From Caprimulgus europaeus (taxonomy: Eukaryota; Chordata; Aves; Caprimulgiformes; Caprimulgidae), in NCBI GenBank assembly GCA_907165065.1, contig OU015539.1, positions 14,228,816 through 14,292,815 on the forward strand: a DNA stretch of 64,000 bases, given 5' to 3'. Each line of letters begins with the position of its first letter. Positions within the stretch are counted from its first letter, which is position 1. The position numbers were made by a program, and so were the translations under genes. The notes beneath the pieces are model-generated. The model was not told the origin of the DNA. It ran no database searches and saw nothing but the letters and a program-made list of their open reading frames with translations. Shown one piece after another: positions 16,952 to 31,900 of the stretch.

Positions 16952-19900
16952 TCAGTAGAGATCACTGAGTCCAGCAGTCTTCCTTGCTTTCTGCATTAAT
17001 GCCCTCAGCTGGAACTGCTTACGAGACAGAAGACGTACATGCTGCAGAAAGAAAGAATAAGAACAGCTGGCTATTGAGAAAGTTTTGATATAATCTTAAT
17101 TATACTGCAATACAAATTTTCAAAGCACGACACATTCCATGACCCAAACAGGATGTTAGTTTTTTAGAAACACGAAATGCATTAGTCTACTAAATGGCAT
17201 TTTCTTGGCTTAAAACGACTTGCAGATGGCTACCAAATGCAGTCCCTATAGTATATTTTTGTTATTTTAATTATTAACACTACACATACTCTTATCAAAG
17301 AGAAAAGTAGTAATATTATTCCAAGGTGAATTCAGAGTAATGCACTTCCCAAGGGGCAGAGAACAGTTCTTTTAACAGTAGATAAACAGAACTAGCAAGC
17401 TACATAAGAAGAAAGTAACATTTCTCTACATAGTGCATTGTACACTGGATGTTAAAAGCAAAGCTTAAGTGGTAACCGGGGGGAACCTCAACTGTTAGAA
17501 AAAGGAAGGACTAGTAACTCTTGTTACCCAGTGGCCCCAGTACAGACTATTAACACTTCTGCACACTAATCTTTCCAGCTCCAACAGCAACATTAACTGC
17601 TCCAACACAATTTTTAGTTTTATTCCACGTGAAAAAGTGTTTTTAATCTTTTCAAAATAAGAACATATCTGGTTTTATTTCATGTGCCATGACCATGCAC
17701 ATAAATTCAAAATAAAGGAAGGTTATTAGATCAGACATTAGGAAAACTTCCAGCATTAAAGACAGCAAAGAAAGACAACAAATGATCTAAGGTGGTCTCT
17801 GCTAGAGACACAAAACAAGCTGGCATTTTTTTTTCTCCCCAATGATTTTAACCTCGACTGGCTGCTTCAGCAGAAGCATCCATAGACTGCAAGTGAAAAG
17901 CTGTTCGAATACTCTAATCACCATTAAAGTTAATTTCTCCAGAATTAGGATGCAAGCCCAATGGAAAGCTTATGTTGACACTGTGGCACTCGTCTAAGGA
18001 TAAATGAATTAATATCTATAATGCTTTTAAAATTGGTCATTTATGTTAATTCTGAAATTCCTCTTTAAAATCTTATGTTTCAACATATAGTATTCATATT
18101 CTTACAGGATCCTCTTCAGTGAAGAAATCACTAACATTAATAAGCTGAACAAGAGTTCAAAATATTTAAACACATTTAAAATACACATCTTAAAAACATC
18201 CCAAGAAACTTACCTTTAAAAAGACATCTAGATCTATCACTCCACGTCTCAATGCTTCCCCAAGATAGAAGATGGTGTCTTCAATTGCATTTTCCTCTGC
18301 ATATAAGTTCAGGATCTGCTTGTAAAGTGGTGCCGTAGGAATAATAACTTCATCTATGTCATTATTTTCTGACTGATTCTCCATTTTCTCTAAGGCAGAA
18401 CTGAGCTCCTCATCCTTCTTCTTGAGAAGTTCGATGTTCTTGTCAACTTCAGCCTAAAAACAATTAAGATGTTTATTTAATTCTTAGGTCTCAAGAGCTG
18501 AATGTCTTCTTGTGATACAACTGTCAATACAAAAGATTTGTAGACATGCCAGTTGACTCTTTACTACTCTACTCATCTCTATTATGATTTTTACAACAGA
18601 AAGAGCTACCAATCTATAGATTTCAGATCCTTTCATTTTAAAAAGATCATGTCAATCCATTACCAATTTGTAACTGTAGAGAAGGCATGCTAACAGCCTT
18701 TAAGCATTTTGAAGGTCCACATAAGGAAAAATAACCATTTAAACTAGCTAAAGATAATAAAAGCAAAGCCAAAACATTTATTTTCTTTGGAAATGTGTCT
18801 TTTGGAGTAAGTTCCTATACAAGTTTGCTGAGCATGGATGATACAAACACTTAACTCTACTGAGAGGAAACTAAATATGCTGTTTTTACCCACTAATGGT
18901 AACTATAATTTAACTGCATCAGTATGAGAAGTACCTCCTTTTGCTACTTCTGAATTTGCCTCTTAATATTTTTGATGACCCACAGCTAAACACTTGGAAG
19001 AGACTGTACACCACTGTGGTTTTCTTCGTATCACTCAAAGCTGTGCAGACAACTACCATATTCCACTCACTCTGTCCCCACTGGCTTTTTTCTAGACTGA
19101 AGTCCTAGCTTACTTAGCCATGTTTTATATGGAAGCTGTCTGATATACTGGAGCATCCTTCTTGCCTTTCCATCAAGCACCTGCAATTCTATTATGTCCT
19201 TTCTGTCTAAGACAGGAAAGACTAGAATTAATTACACACTACATTTGAAGTGGGCACATCACAGATTTAGATGGTAACACAATGTTATTCCCTGTTCTCT
19301 AATCTTTATTAATAATTTCTAATTATTTTTTTAAAACCATATCTGAGCACTGAGCTGGTTTCAGAAACTGCTCATCAATCCCAAAAACTTACTCTTGAGC
19401 AGTAATGCAAGGAGCAGACAGACTAAGTACAAAATGTCAGGCCTTAATGAAAAACTGCAGGAACTTCTGAGCATAGGAGAAACTCTTGTCTAGAAAACGA
19501 AAAGTCTACAGGTAATACAAGGAGGCTGTGACTAAAATCAGTCTCTGCACTAAGACACTGTTCTCCAGTGCTGCTGTTACACATCATCACCCAGAAACTG
19601 AGACACAACTATGAAATAATCTCACACCACTGACATCTTTCACAGGGAGGATAGGGAAAAATAACACTGTTCCTCTACTACTGAACAATGACATTTGTAA
19701 GATACATGCAGGACAATGCATCTTACAGTCACTGCTATTTCTGACTTGCTTCAGTCTGAACACATGGACTGCAATTTGGAAAGAGAATATATATTTAAAA
19801 AGCAATACATGGGAAGCTTTGATATTTCTATCATGCTTAATAATGAACTACATGCTTCTGTTCACTACTAGGAATACTCAGATACAGAGCAGTGTTTTGT

Positions 19901-22900
19901 CTCAGCTTACCACTTCTTGATCCAGGCGAGTTACCATCTCTTCCAGTTTCTGGTGTCCTTTCTTCAGGTCCTCTTCTGTCCGTTTCAAGGCATTGAGTTC
20001 AGCTTGTGCACGATCCATTTCTTCTTTCATCCTCCATCTCAGTTTATCACTGACTGCTGAAATAAGGGACGCTCGAATGGTATCCTCACTGATAGTTCCA
20101 TCTCTACTGGGTCCTGCACGACAAAATTCACAAGCATAAAATTAACTCTGTTCTACACTGGCTTCAGTATAAAGCCAGGTTGGAAAAATGTGTCTAGCTT
20201 GCTGTACGTACTTTGGCAGTATGAGGCAGTAAAACAAACTGTTTTCTCTAATCATTTTCAGAAGCAGTGAAGAGATCACAGCGAGATAAAACACATGAAG
20301 ATGTATACAAGTAAATTCAAGGGTATTTATTCACTTTACTATTCCCATATCCACAATCTTCCTTTAATTTAGAAATGGACTGGCCATTTTCCCTGAAGTC
20401 CACAAATGTTGCTAGTCTGAGTCTTTAAAATAATAAGCTTCTGGTAAACTCTATACTCTACACATGTATTGTACCACAATTAATGTAACAGCTGGCTTGA
20501 GATAGTAAATTTGCCTACAGGTACTCTATCTTGAGGCATGTCAATTACTGGTTTGTACACAAACCCAGGAATTCATCACTGCTACTTATGAAAAGGAGAA
20601 ACAAAACCAGTACTTTCTACACTGTAAAACTTAAAACAAGTCACTCAAACTATCTGGGACAAAGGCCTTCCTGTTTAAGGCAGCCAATTGTAAATATACA
20701 TGTTCCTAATCAAAACAAAAAGATCTAATTTCACTTCAAGAATAGCATTATGATGATAGTAGTTATTGTTTACTTTACATCATGAATTATTCTCTAACAC
20801 AAAATCAGAACGAGCCATCAGTTCTACTTCCCTGCCCCAATATGCCTCACGCTGGGAGATTTTATACAAGGCTCACTTCAACAGTGAAGTAGGACAGGGG
20901 AAAAAAAATAATCACAATACACCTAACACAATGAAAGTTCTCACAGAAGTGCCAACAGACAGGAAAAAAGTCATTGAACACAAATGATCATTTTCATCCA
21001 GGTCAATCAGATTTTATGTATCTTCTTAAAGAGCATGAACCCTTAGCATTTTCTGTCACTTCCATAATTAGCCCAGCTTGGGGAAGATTTTATGGCAGAT
21101 AGCCATTAATCCACAGAGCACTGAAACCCTTAACCTTTACCAGGCAGGTCTGGTTTCAGAAGTGACCTTACAGAATCATCAAACTAGAAACTGCATCAGA
21201 AAGGTAATTAATGGTAGCTGATTGAACAGAAAGAAAAAGCCTGAAGGACAATTTGAAAAAAACAGCTATTATTAAAAACTTAAGCTACTCTGAGTATTTT
21301 CATTCAGTTAAAACTAAGCTCACAATAGGAAACACCCTGCCACCACCCACACAAAACTCTAAAGTTGTAGCACCTGATATGCTCCTAAATAAACTATCAC
21401 AATAAACCATAGTCAAAAAATCTGTATAGGAAATAAACATTTGCAGTTGAAAGAAAAAAAAAATACTGTACTGTAAAAAACCCAAACAGTACTGTAAATA
21501 TAGAGGATGATTAAAGACACCTGCTTGCATTTCATGTGGCACAAGAGATAAACCGTCACAGGTTTGGTATAACAGGTCTGGGACTTTTACCTAGCTGCAT
21601 CAAATGAATCAGTCTAATGTGAAATTGCCACTACAAAATCTGGCATTACAACATGGTATCAGATGATTTAACTCAGGACTTGAAGAGTCTTCTATGGTAT
21701 TTCGCACAGATTCCACCTCTGTTCACCTTCACTGGGGATGCAAATGAGGAAAAGGAATGCAATAGGACATATCTATATTTTAAATTAACTCTGTGCTACA
21801 TAAAAGCAAAACCGGATCTGTTTGAGAAAGACGCTGCAGAAAGCTGATATTCTCTAGAAAGGTTCTTACTACCTCCCTATAGGAGAGCCAGTGCAGAGCA
21901 TCAATTCTCAAGGACCCAACTACAGCCCCCCAACCCCAAGTACTGTTTGAGCTCCTGAAGTGGCACAGTGGCTTTCTGGTAGTGTGCATGGCAGACACAC
22001 ACCACCTCAGAGCGGAGATGACGGCTGAAATGGACAACAACTTTCAGAAAATACTTTTCTAATTCAGAAAGCTGAAAGAACATAGACACAAAGGATGGGA
22101 TCAGGCTCAAGAAGAATACAAGATACAACTTACTGTTGTTTCCAAACTCTGTAACAAGCAGAACAACTCCTCAAATACGTTAAGAGTATAATACAGGCAT
22201 CTATCTTCCTTTGCCAAGCTGTGAATTTGCTTTGTCCCCATTTGTGTGAGTGAAAATTTCAAAATACACACAGTTCTGGTGGGAAGTTTGTAAAAACAAT
22301 GGAGCCCAGGCATAAAATGAAGAACCTATGCAGGCACTTCCAAATTATAGTGCAAGAGACTGTAAATGATTGATACTCTGACCAAGGTCACAGAACAGTC
22401 TAGGTCGTTACCATACAGCTGCTCCAAAAGGACAATCATCCAACTGGAAAGTTACTGCACCAACTTCCTACTTAACCAGATGACCTTTATCACTGGTTCC
22501 CCACCTCTTACACATACACTAATAGGTGCAGAGTGGAAACCAAACTAGTAGTGTGTGTTCCCAGCACAGGGCCACGGAGCAGCAAACTGGGAAAAGATAC
22601 ACATGAATACCTTAGATCTTGCTGCTGAAGGCAAGAAAGAAGGAAGTAACAGGTAGGGACCATTAAGAAGCAAGTGAAGAGGCTGGAGAAGAAACTTAGT
22701 AAAAATGAAGCTCATTCAAAGCACACTGGAAACCTTCGATTTAGACAGCTATGACTTTTGGAGTCAAGAAAATATAACTAAAGAGTAAATAAAGTAAGTC
22801 CAGTAGTTGATTAAATGAGCACAAAAGCATTTTAATAAATGACAAACAGAGCAATGCAATCAAAAGTCACCTACAGTTAAAGGGTGAGAAAAAAATAATT

Positions 22901-25900
22901 AAGGTAGTTAACACACTTTTCTTCAAAATATTCATAGAGCACACAGAATGCATTGCATAAACCCAGGAATTTATCAAGTTCCTAACTGAATACAATATAA
23001 GATGAAGGACAGAAAATGTATTTTATTCTTCCTTTGAATAATATTTTTAATTGAAGATCAATCCTTTGGAAGGTGGGATTAAGGATAATACATTTTCTGT
23101 TTTCTGCCTTTACATGTCAGTTAGAGGGAAGCTTCACTTCAGAGAAATCCTTTCAAAGTTACTCACCAACAGTAGTCACAGGAGGCTGAGAAGGGTAGTA
23201 CTGAACACTGGTGGTTGCTGGAAATGGAACACCACCCGGATAAGGATAGTTTGGGTAGCTGCTTTGACAAAGAAAGATATACTGATGTTATGTAACAATT
23301 TGTAAAATATAATCCATGTATATTATCTTCATGCCACCATGTTAAACATTTATTTACAAAATAAAATGGATAAATTGCAGGCCAAGTCACACTTTTCCTC
23401 TTTTCCTGTTCACATTAACATCTTTCACAATTTGTATTTCTGTTGTGATTCAGGAAGATACCATTTCATCCGGAACCCTCTCTAGTTATTGCCTGGTCAA
23501 GCATTCGGATCATTGCAAATTCTCTTCAATCTCTTAATCTTGCCATGCAATTTCTAACTTGCCATATGAAAATCCAAAAGTATCCAAAATAAATTAATCC
23601 TAGCTACAAACTCACAAATAGCAATTTCAATTTAATATTTTTTATATGAGAATAGTTAACAAGATGAGTGCTGAACCACCTGATGTAAACCTAAAAATGT
23701 GCTAAATACGGTTGCAAGATGAAAATCCTTCAGAAATTCTCAGCCCTGCTCTGAAGGATGGAGGAAAGCAAAAGTATTAATTTGTTCACTGGAACAATTG
23801 TGAGATGATACATAGTCTACAACACATTTCTAAAATACACTTACTATCAGCTGGAACAAGGACTCATTTTAGTCAGTACTAGCCTGACAAACACCTGCAT
23901 ACAGCAGCAGAGTGTTAACCACAGCTATAAGTAAACAAAATGGTCCAAGAAAACATGTAAAATATAAAATAAGCATATTCTGTGCCTCTCCAGATACCTG
24001 CAAATTTAACAGTTCTTAAAACCTTTCTGTTCATTCATTAGTTGCCGTATTTAAAAAATAGTATTTTAAAAATAGTTATATTATTAATTTTTGTACAAAC
24101 ATTAAGAGCACTTTAAATAAATGTATTTAGGAGGAAAAAACTTTCCAGAAGAACTTATAAAAATCTCCATTTTTCAATGCTTACAAGGTTTAAAATATAT
24201 ATATTTTTTAAAATCAAAATGTTATATACTACAGCAACTCCTCATCCACTCCTAACAAAATCAGGACACAAGGATATTAATAATAAAAAGAATTAATTAT
24301 GATGTGAAGGCACATGCTAAGAGTCAGCAATCGGCATCTTACTCTTTGCTAAGACAGAACTGCAAGTCTTCTGGGAAAGCTTTATTCCATACTACTATAA
24401 AATGTACTTTTTGCATTCTATTAATAAAATATTATCAAAAAACTTTTACAATCACTTTGTGCCCTTCAAATTCCCTCTGAGTGCTCTGAATTAAGTCCAC
24501 ATTTATGCTGGAGTCAATGTATTAATCCAGCAACTGTTTTCTTCAATGTTTGGAGTTGCTAATTACCCCAAACAATACGAACAATGCTAACAGAAAACCC
24601 CAGCTTGTAGAGGCATATTTCTTTCTGTATCATGTAATATATCAATGTTATAAAAACTAATCTGATATATAAGTGAAGCAAGATAACATCCGGGAGTTAG
24701 GTAATAATTTTCAAAATATATTTATCTGCCTAGTATATTGTATTTGAAGCAAGCAACACTAAGAAAGCTAAACCTTTCTCAAACTCTTTTTGGGCTATGG
24801 TCAAGAATTCAGCCTTCATTTTTAAAGAAAAACTGCTAATATGATAATTATACAACAAATATACCATAAGAAAATACAACTAAGACTAGATACTATTCAG
24901 TGAAACTGTCTACTAAGTAAATGGTGATGGTTTAAAGGGGTTCTTACCTCGGGTTTGGAGTGCTTCCTGCTGGATAGGTAGATATCCCACCTGGAATGCC
25001 CGGCACATAGGAAGCTAAATAAAATAAAGATTTTGTATATTTTTAATATGTATCAAACTTTTGAAAAGATCACACTAGTGAGATGTACTTATGCTGCACT
25101 TAGATGTTTTTCAAAATATTACTGAATAATGAATACAGCATAGCACAATGAAACAACAAGAGTAAGAGAAGTCATTTGATGGCCAAGCCCCCTCAGTAAC
25201 GTGTACCCTGCATCCTCCAACACCATCGCTTCCCACAACACTCCAGGCACTTCCCGTGCCGCTGCTGAGCGGCTTGGCAGGAGGGGTACATGCAGATGTT
25301 TGTTGTGAGCCACCTCTGTGCCAACTGACCAAGGCACAAAACACAAAAAGGACTAAACTGCAGTGGACCTTCCCTCCAGGTACTCACCAGTTAGAATTTC
25401 CTTTCTGCATCCAAGCACATTTTCACAAAAGGCAGGCAAATTTTGCTACCTCTGCCTATCAACTGTGGTTAAAATATTCCCAAGAGCATTTTTGTTTGGA
25501 GGGAGAGTGAGAGAAGCGTAATTGAATTCAATTACACATTCCTTAGAACAACTGGCTAGAACACCTTTCACTGCATATTTATTTTTTTCTTCATCATTAC
25601 TTTAAACTAACCACTGCATGGATAAAAAGGGATATTGATTTAAAAATCTGCAACAAGTAGCTGTACAAAGTAAAACATGGATACATAAGAAAAAACATCT
25701 GCAGCTAGGGAACTCAAAAAAATAGTATGTTATTAGAGATGCCACACCTGAAAAGCTGTCTTAAATTTTTTTCTAGAATAGCTGAAAAAAGAGAAAATAA
25801 CCCTTCCAATGTAACCACTGTTCTCTACTCACTAAATAATGTACAATTTAAGTACCTTCAGAGTAGTTAAGACTTCACAAGTTGATTAGCTGTTTAACAA

Positions 25901-28900
25901 TTTAGAATTTATACTTCATTATAAGTATCTTTAGAAGTCCAGAATTTTAAATAAATAAAAGACTTTAAAAAGCCTTGAGAATTTTTGCAAGAAAATAAGA
26001 ATGAGTACTAAGAGTGCCAAATCAACAGAGAAGAATGAAAAATAACAAGGGAGGTATTTTTCATATTGAGACAGCAATTACGGAAAAACAACAAAACCAA
26101 AAAACAACAACCAAACAAAAAACCCCACCACAAATCAGAAAGCAGCATGCATTTGCTTATGAAATCAATGGTTGCGGGAAACTTAACAGATGGACTTGTA
26201 TTATCAAAATGAAAAAATTCAGATACAAAGAGAGTTGTATAATAATCTCTGGACGTTGACAGGTTATGGGTTATTTTGAGGGGCCTGGGGGGGTGTTGTG
26301 TGGCTTTTTGTTTTGTTGGGGGTTTTTTGTTTGCTTGTTGGGTTTTTTTTAAATACAAACTTGATTTTTTCCACCCAAAAGTTGAAAACACACACATTCT
26401 TCCAATATAGTTCAAAAAAGTCAAGTACAGCACAGGTGAATTCCTCAGCCAGCAACACAGAAAGTCAATCTACAGTAGAATACATCATTTATTGACAAAC
26501 TGTGCAGAGCAACAACACACTTTGGAATATTAACACAAGTATTTGTAGAAATCAGTAGCCAAGACCACTTACTAGTTGGTGGGCCTGTTGCCTGGTACGG
26601 TGGGTAGCTTGATGAGGCAGTAGGCCGAGAAAAGACTGGAGGTTCCTCACCAAACACAACAATCATGACCTGAATCAGTTCTAGCAAGTCTGACTGGGGC
26701 TGTGAGGGGGAGCAAATCACAAGTGGTTGATTTTGTTAACAGACAGTTTAACTGACTATAGTAACAAAACGGCACCAAACCATCAGCTCTCAAAAGCTAT
26801 CCTTTTATTTCTGGGGCTTTAAAAAAAAAAATAAAATTATACATATATATATATATATGTGTATTTTTAACTTCCTTTATGGATTTCTTTACAGATTCCA
26901 AACCCAGCCAGGTGGTATTCAAAACAGTATAGAAAAATACAGCTGTAGCAGTGTTTACACTCAGCATAAACTGCATAATACATGGTTCCGTATCAAGTGC
27001 AGGGAAATAAGTGACTGAAGATGACTGTGCAATGATGGATTATAATATTTTTTAAAAATTTAATTTCACTCTCCAACATGAAAAAAGTACATATCACTAA
27101 GTTTTCAGACATCTCAATTTCATACAGCATATTGCTTTTCTTCAGGTTCAGAATGGCTCAAGAGAAAAAATATGCTAACCCACCAAGGAGTGGCATAAAC
27201 CTCCCTTAAATGCAGCTAAACTAGGCTTCTCGGTTTATAACTACACCTCATACAGGCAAGATTTCATTTTGTCAAAGTAAGGACAGGCATCACAAATGTA
27301 GCACCAGATTAAATACCCTATTTCCTAATTTTCTTAGCTCTGTAATCCACTCACTTATTTTCACCAGCCCCTCAAACTGAAGGAATGCTGGATCATGTGT
27401 CTGTTAGATGATGCCCTTGCTTGTGCAAGGCCTACACCCTGACCCAGCAGTCACTTTCCACTATTACCATGCAAGCACTGAACTACAACCCATGCTTAAT
27501 CAATTTATTCCTGTTAATCATTTTTTAAAGAACTATGCATCTTGTACCACTCTTCTCACCTTGTTGGCACAGTTTATCTTCTTTACAAGTCCATGCTTTG
27601 GTTAAACTTCTATGAGGCCTGCACTGCTCAATGCCTGAATTTATTGGTAAAGCAAATACATCCACATACTCGAAGCTCCAGCGATGTCTACGTAAAGACG
27701 ACCAAGTGCTCATACAAGTCCATTTTACTCACAGGGATTAACTTCAGCCCATGGGTGTTTCACAGAATTTATAATTTCCCTTGCACAAATCAGTGTCCTG
27801 CCAGGGAACAATGCCTACGCTGCCCTCTTTAATCAGACAAACTGTAACTAAAGATGCAATTAACCAGGCAAAGGAATGTAACGTCCTGAACTTTAAGACA
27901 TTACAAATAATAAGTAGTTGTTTTCATTACAATAATGGTTTAAGATCTCAAATAAGAACGATTATGGTTTTTGTTAAAAATTATGTAACTATCCAAAGGA
28001 ATTCAGAACTGAGCAATAGGAGGATTTCAAGATTCCCTATACTTACGTATTTCCACTCGTGCAGGTAAGGAAGGTATATCTTTCCGTTTGCATCAACATG
28101 CTTCCCAGTTTTTATTGTCATAGAGCTAGTGGGTTTAACAAAACAAATTGGAGGGTTGAAAGGGTAGGTGTCCAGCAGCCACAAGCAAATTGGGATATTG
28201 TATGTGTTACCTAGAAAAGATATTTTGAAAGATTTTTTTAAAGTTACTCCAGCTCTCTACGTATCCTCTTGTACCTCGATTTTGAATTCAACTGCACAGT
28301 CAGAAGCCAAAGCTGAAATTTACTAACATTCAACAAAGAACTCACAACAAGGCTACAAAATCAGTATTTTTCAGAACAATTTAACTTTGATTTAGAATTT
28401 ACCACTAATACATTATCTTGTTTGTTTTATGAGGCAACATTACTAGACCCTAACCTGAATTATTGTTAGCTGCAGCTATAAACGGTTTGCAACTCTCGTT
28501 CAGTTGAGAAGCTTGAAAAATATGCAGTACTAAAAGAAAAGAGATGTTACAGAGCTGTACAAGACCGAAGGAGCAATGCTCTATATTAAAATTTTATTCC
28601 ATGGCAAAAATAAGGGATAACTTATTTAAAACATTGTAGTTTGGACAAGTAAAGGATTTCAAGAAAATACTGATCATCGAAGCAGTGAAGCTGAACCAGG
28701 ACAAATCTAAATAGTTTTGCATATAATTTGGGAAGATAATGGTGGAGATTATGATAATAGTAAATGCATACCTCTGTAAGGCACAGGAATGGTTCCACTG
28801 AGGCTCATCAGCTCCCTAGATGAGCCATCGTTAAAAACTGAAAGGGAACAAACAGTATTTGTAAAACAAACATAAGTGCAACACTAGACTCTGTCCAGGT

Positions 28901-31900
28901 TATACCCCTTCTATTTATTAGCTTAAGTTTTCAGATATTACACATATATAAGCTCAGCTTGAAAGGCTCTGCTCTTGCACATTTACTGACCAGCAAATGA
29001 TTGACTACAGCCAGGTAACTTCTTATGAATAACACATTTCTGAGAAGTGAATGGCTAATTATTGTCAAACTACCTTCACTGCAAGTAAAATTGTTTCCTC
29101 ATTCAGAGGCCAAGTAAAACATGTTGGAATCATACAAACTGCAAATCACACAAATTGCTGCAAAGATAACCTGAACTCAAACTTAATCTTAAAACCAAGA
29201 ATTCCTTATGCTTTCTCCAAACAAACAGGTCAGCAAGAACACTGAACATTACTGGGCCAAAGGCATTTATTACATACTCCATAAAGGCAATTTAACCAAA
29301 CAATAATATACTGATGAGGAAGAAATGCACAGCACTTGACTTGCTGAGACATTTTAGTCTTAATTCACAAACTACACAGGAACCCTGACCTCAGTTTACT
29401 GAGTTGCTGTATTTAGTTTTCCCATCCTTTCAATTCAAACAATTACAATTATTCCTGGCTGAATAAATCAACTTCTGTAATAGAGCTTTTATTTTCATTA
29501 TTTAACCTGGAAGTTTCTAGTCATACCTCAAATGTAGCTTATCATGTACATTTTTTTGGTACTAATGTTCTGCAAAGGCAGGTAGAACATACTATGATTT
29601 AAATGGGGGTATGTATTTCATTACTCAAACTTGAAAACTAACTCAACAGCAGTGTAGCCATTTTTCTCTTTGCTCGCTTCATTGCTTCACTTATCTGTAA
29701 GTGGTTCCATGCTCAGTGAGGCAGCTTAGAAAGAGTTCAGTAACACAAATGGGCTTCTTGCTACAGCTCAAAGCTATCTGGAATTCTGATCGCTATTATT
29801 ATGCAAACTTGCCATTCCAACCACAGGCCTTTCACTGTTGTTTTTGACTCCCCAGTCACTGCATGAATTTTAATTTCTGTGACTGCTGCTGGCTTGCAGC
29901 TATTCAGTTACATCTAATTTATCCTTCACCTGTCCATTTCCCTCCTATAATACTTCTCAATCCAGGTTTAGAATCTGAAAAGCAGAAGACTATAAAATCT
30001 CTGATGATTTATTAGCAATATAAATTAGCTCACAGAGGAATCCCACAGCTGACAGTTAAAAGAGGTGATCAGAAGGAGGATGACCTCAGCAGCTATGCTG
30101 GCTGACTGTATTTTGTGAAACCATGCTCTCAGCCTCTGGAGCTGACCCTAGATAACTTCATTTAATGCACTCAGATTTAGTCAGAGCCTTTAAAATAGCT
30201 AACAGTGTTTGTCATCGTTAATTTACATTACAAAAGCCCTCATAACAATTTTTTATATACTTGACTATGTTTTCTTCATACTCTGAAGGACTGCCACAAT
30301 TACCTTTAATTAAGTGTTTGTTAATTGATTTACAGTTCTTTCTAAATAGAACTCTAAAAATATCTTTATAGACTGCAAAGCTGAATTTGTAAGATAGCAG
30401 CAATCTCAGGATACTGACTAATACAACATTGCTGAGTGATTAACTTAAAAGTTAAGCTGTGAAAAACGCAGCATGTCATGGCACGTTAGATAGACTCAGT
30501 AATATAGAAAGGCTATTTTAGAAAATAACTGTCTGTGTTTCTAAGGAAGTTAAAGATCAAGAAGAAAAAGCAAAATTATGTTTTCTAGTTTTCCACCTCC
30601 TTTTCCCCCACAAAAACTACCAAATATATCTAAAATATCAACAATTCAATAACAAAGTTCTGATGCACAGACTAACCATATGAATCCATGACAGGTTTGA
30701 GGTCCTTGTACTGAGTAATAACACTGGTCGTCTCATGAACAGTTAGGTCTCTATACTTGTACTGGAAAACAGAAGAGAAAGAATGACTTTAGAGACTAAA
30801 CTTTCCAAGTAATTTAATTTGGTCTTATTTTACCCAACAGACTGCATTTATGAGAGTTTATGTTGATATATGGACATTCTTCTCCACTCTTATTTTGGAA
30901 TGAGAATATATTTCTCCATATTACTTAACTGAACACTGCCCATATAACTTCCCAAACTTTAACAGGTGTTAAGATGCTTTTAATCTCAAATAAGAGTCCA
31001 TACATCAAGCGATCTGGTGAAAGCTATTGCATTTTTTTTCACGTTCTACCATAATCAACAGGATCTGAGAGATATATGTGGATCTTAAAAACACATCTCC
31101 AAACAAATACAGTGACATTTTGAACATTCCTGATACACAGCTATCTAGGATCCGAACCTCACAGATATCTGTCGTAGCACTTTCCAAAGAATCACAGCAT
31201 TTATTAATCACTGATCAGTATTCTCATGTATTTTATCAACTAGAAGGCAGGCATTTGAAGGCACAATATTATCAGTAATAATACTGGTTTCACCCCCTTC
31301 CTTTTATCAGGAGCAGGGAGTAACTTGCAGCACAGATCTATAAAACACAGACACACTACTACAGAATGTAAATCTCAGAACTATAATCCAGAGACAGCAA
31401 AGGAGCTGCTCCTGCGCAACACAGCTGGTTCACCACATGGCGCAGCTCTTCAACCTTGTAGCCGTTGCTCCGGGTAACTACCATTAAAAAGAAGGCTAAC
31501 AATATAGTCCCTTGACAATGTTTTCATTGAAATATATTTTTAAATCACAATCTTTAGATGTATTACTGAACATAGACAGCATCCTTTCATTCAACCATGG
31601 TAGGAAGTGAAAGGCCCAACACAATGAAATGTCCAATATCCAAAGCACAGAGATGTTAACAACAACTGAACAAATTAATTCAGACATTATCCAAGAGCAA
31701 AGTCTGATGCCACAGCTAAAGGTCACCTTTGCTGCAACAAATACTCCAAGTTGTGAAGCTTAGAAACTGATTCTTCTTCCAATTATCTACAGATATTGAC
31801 AAGGATGCTACTTGCTGGGCATCATAACTCTCATTTAATGAGCAGAGATGAACACACCATGCCACTTCCCATAATGCCACCCCAGTCTGCAAAAAGCACC

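Larger units (their letters stand above)
25015..30676 (-). other. TSG101: TSG101 introns 2-5
   Basis: Introns at 25,015-26,572, 26,700-28,046, 28,211-28,771 and 28,838-30,676 lie between the UEV and Pro-rich exons. They are AT-rich. The only structured elements I noticed are a 22-bp inverted repeat with A/C- and G/T-rich arms at 26,105-26,340 and a short (TA)n run near 26,842-26,858. Confidence 0.7.

Noticed and set aside
26008..26433. 141-codon frame on - inside TSG101 intron 5
   Set aside because: Low-complexity A/C-G/T tracts within an intron, with no splice sites in phase and no family match.
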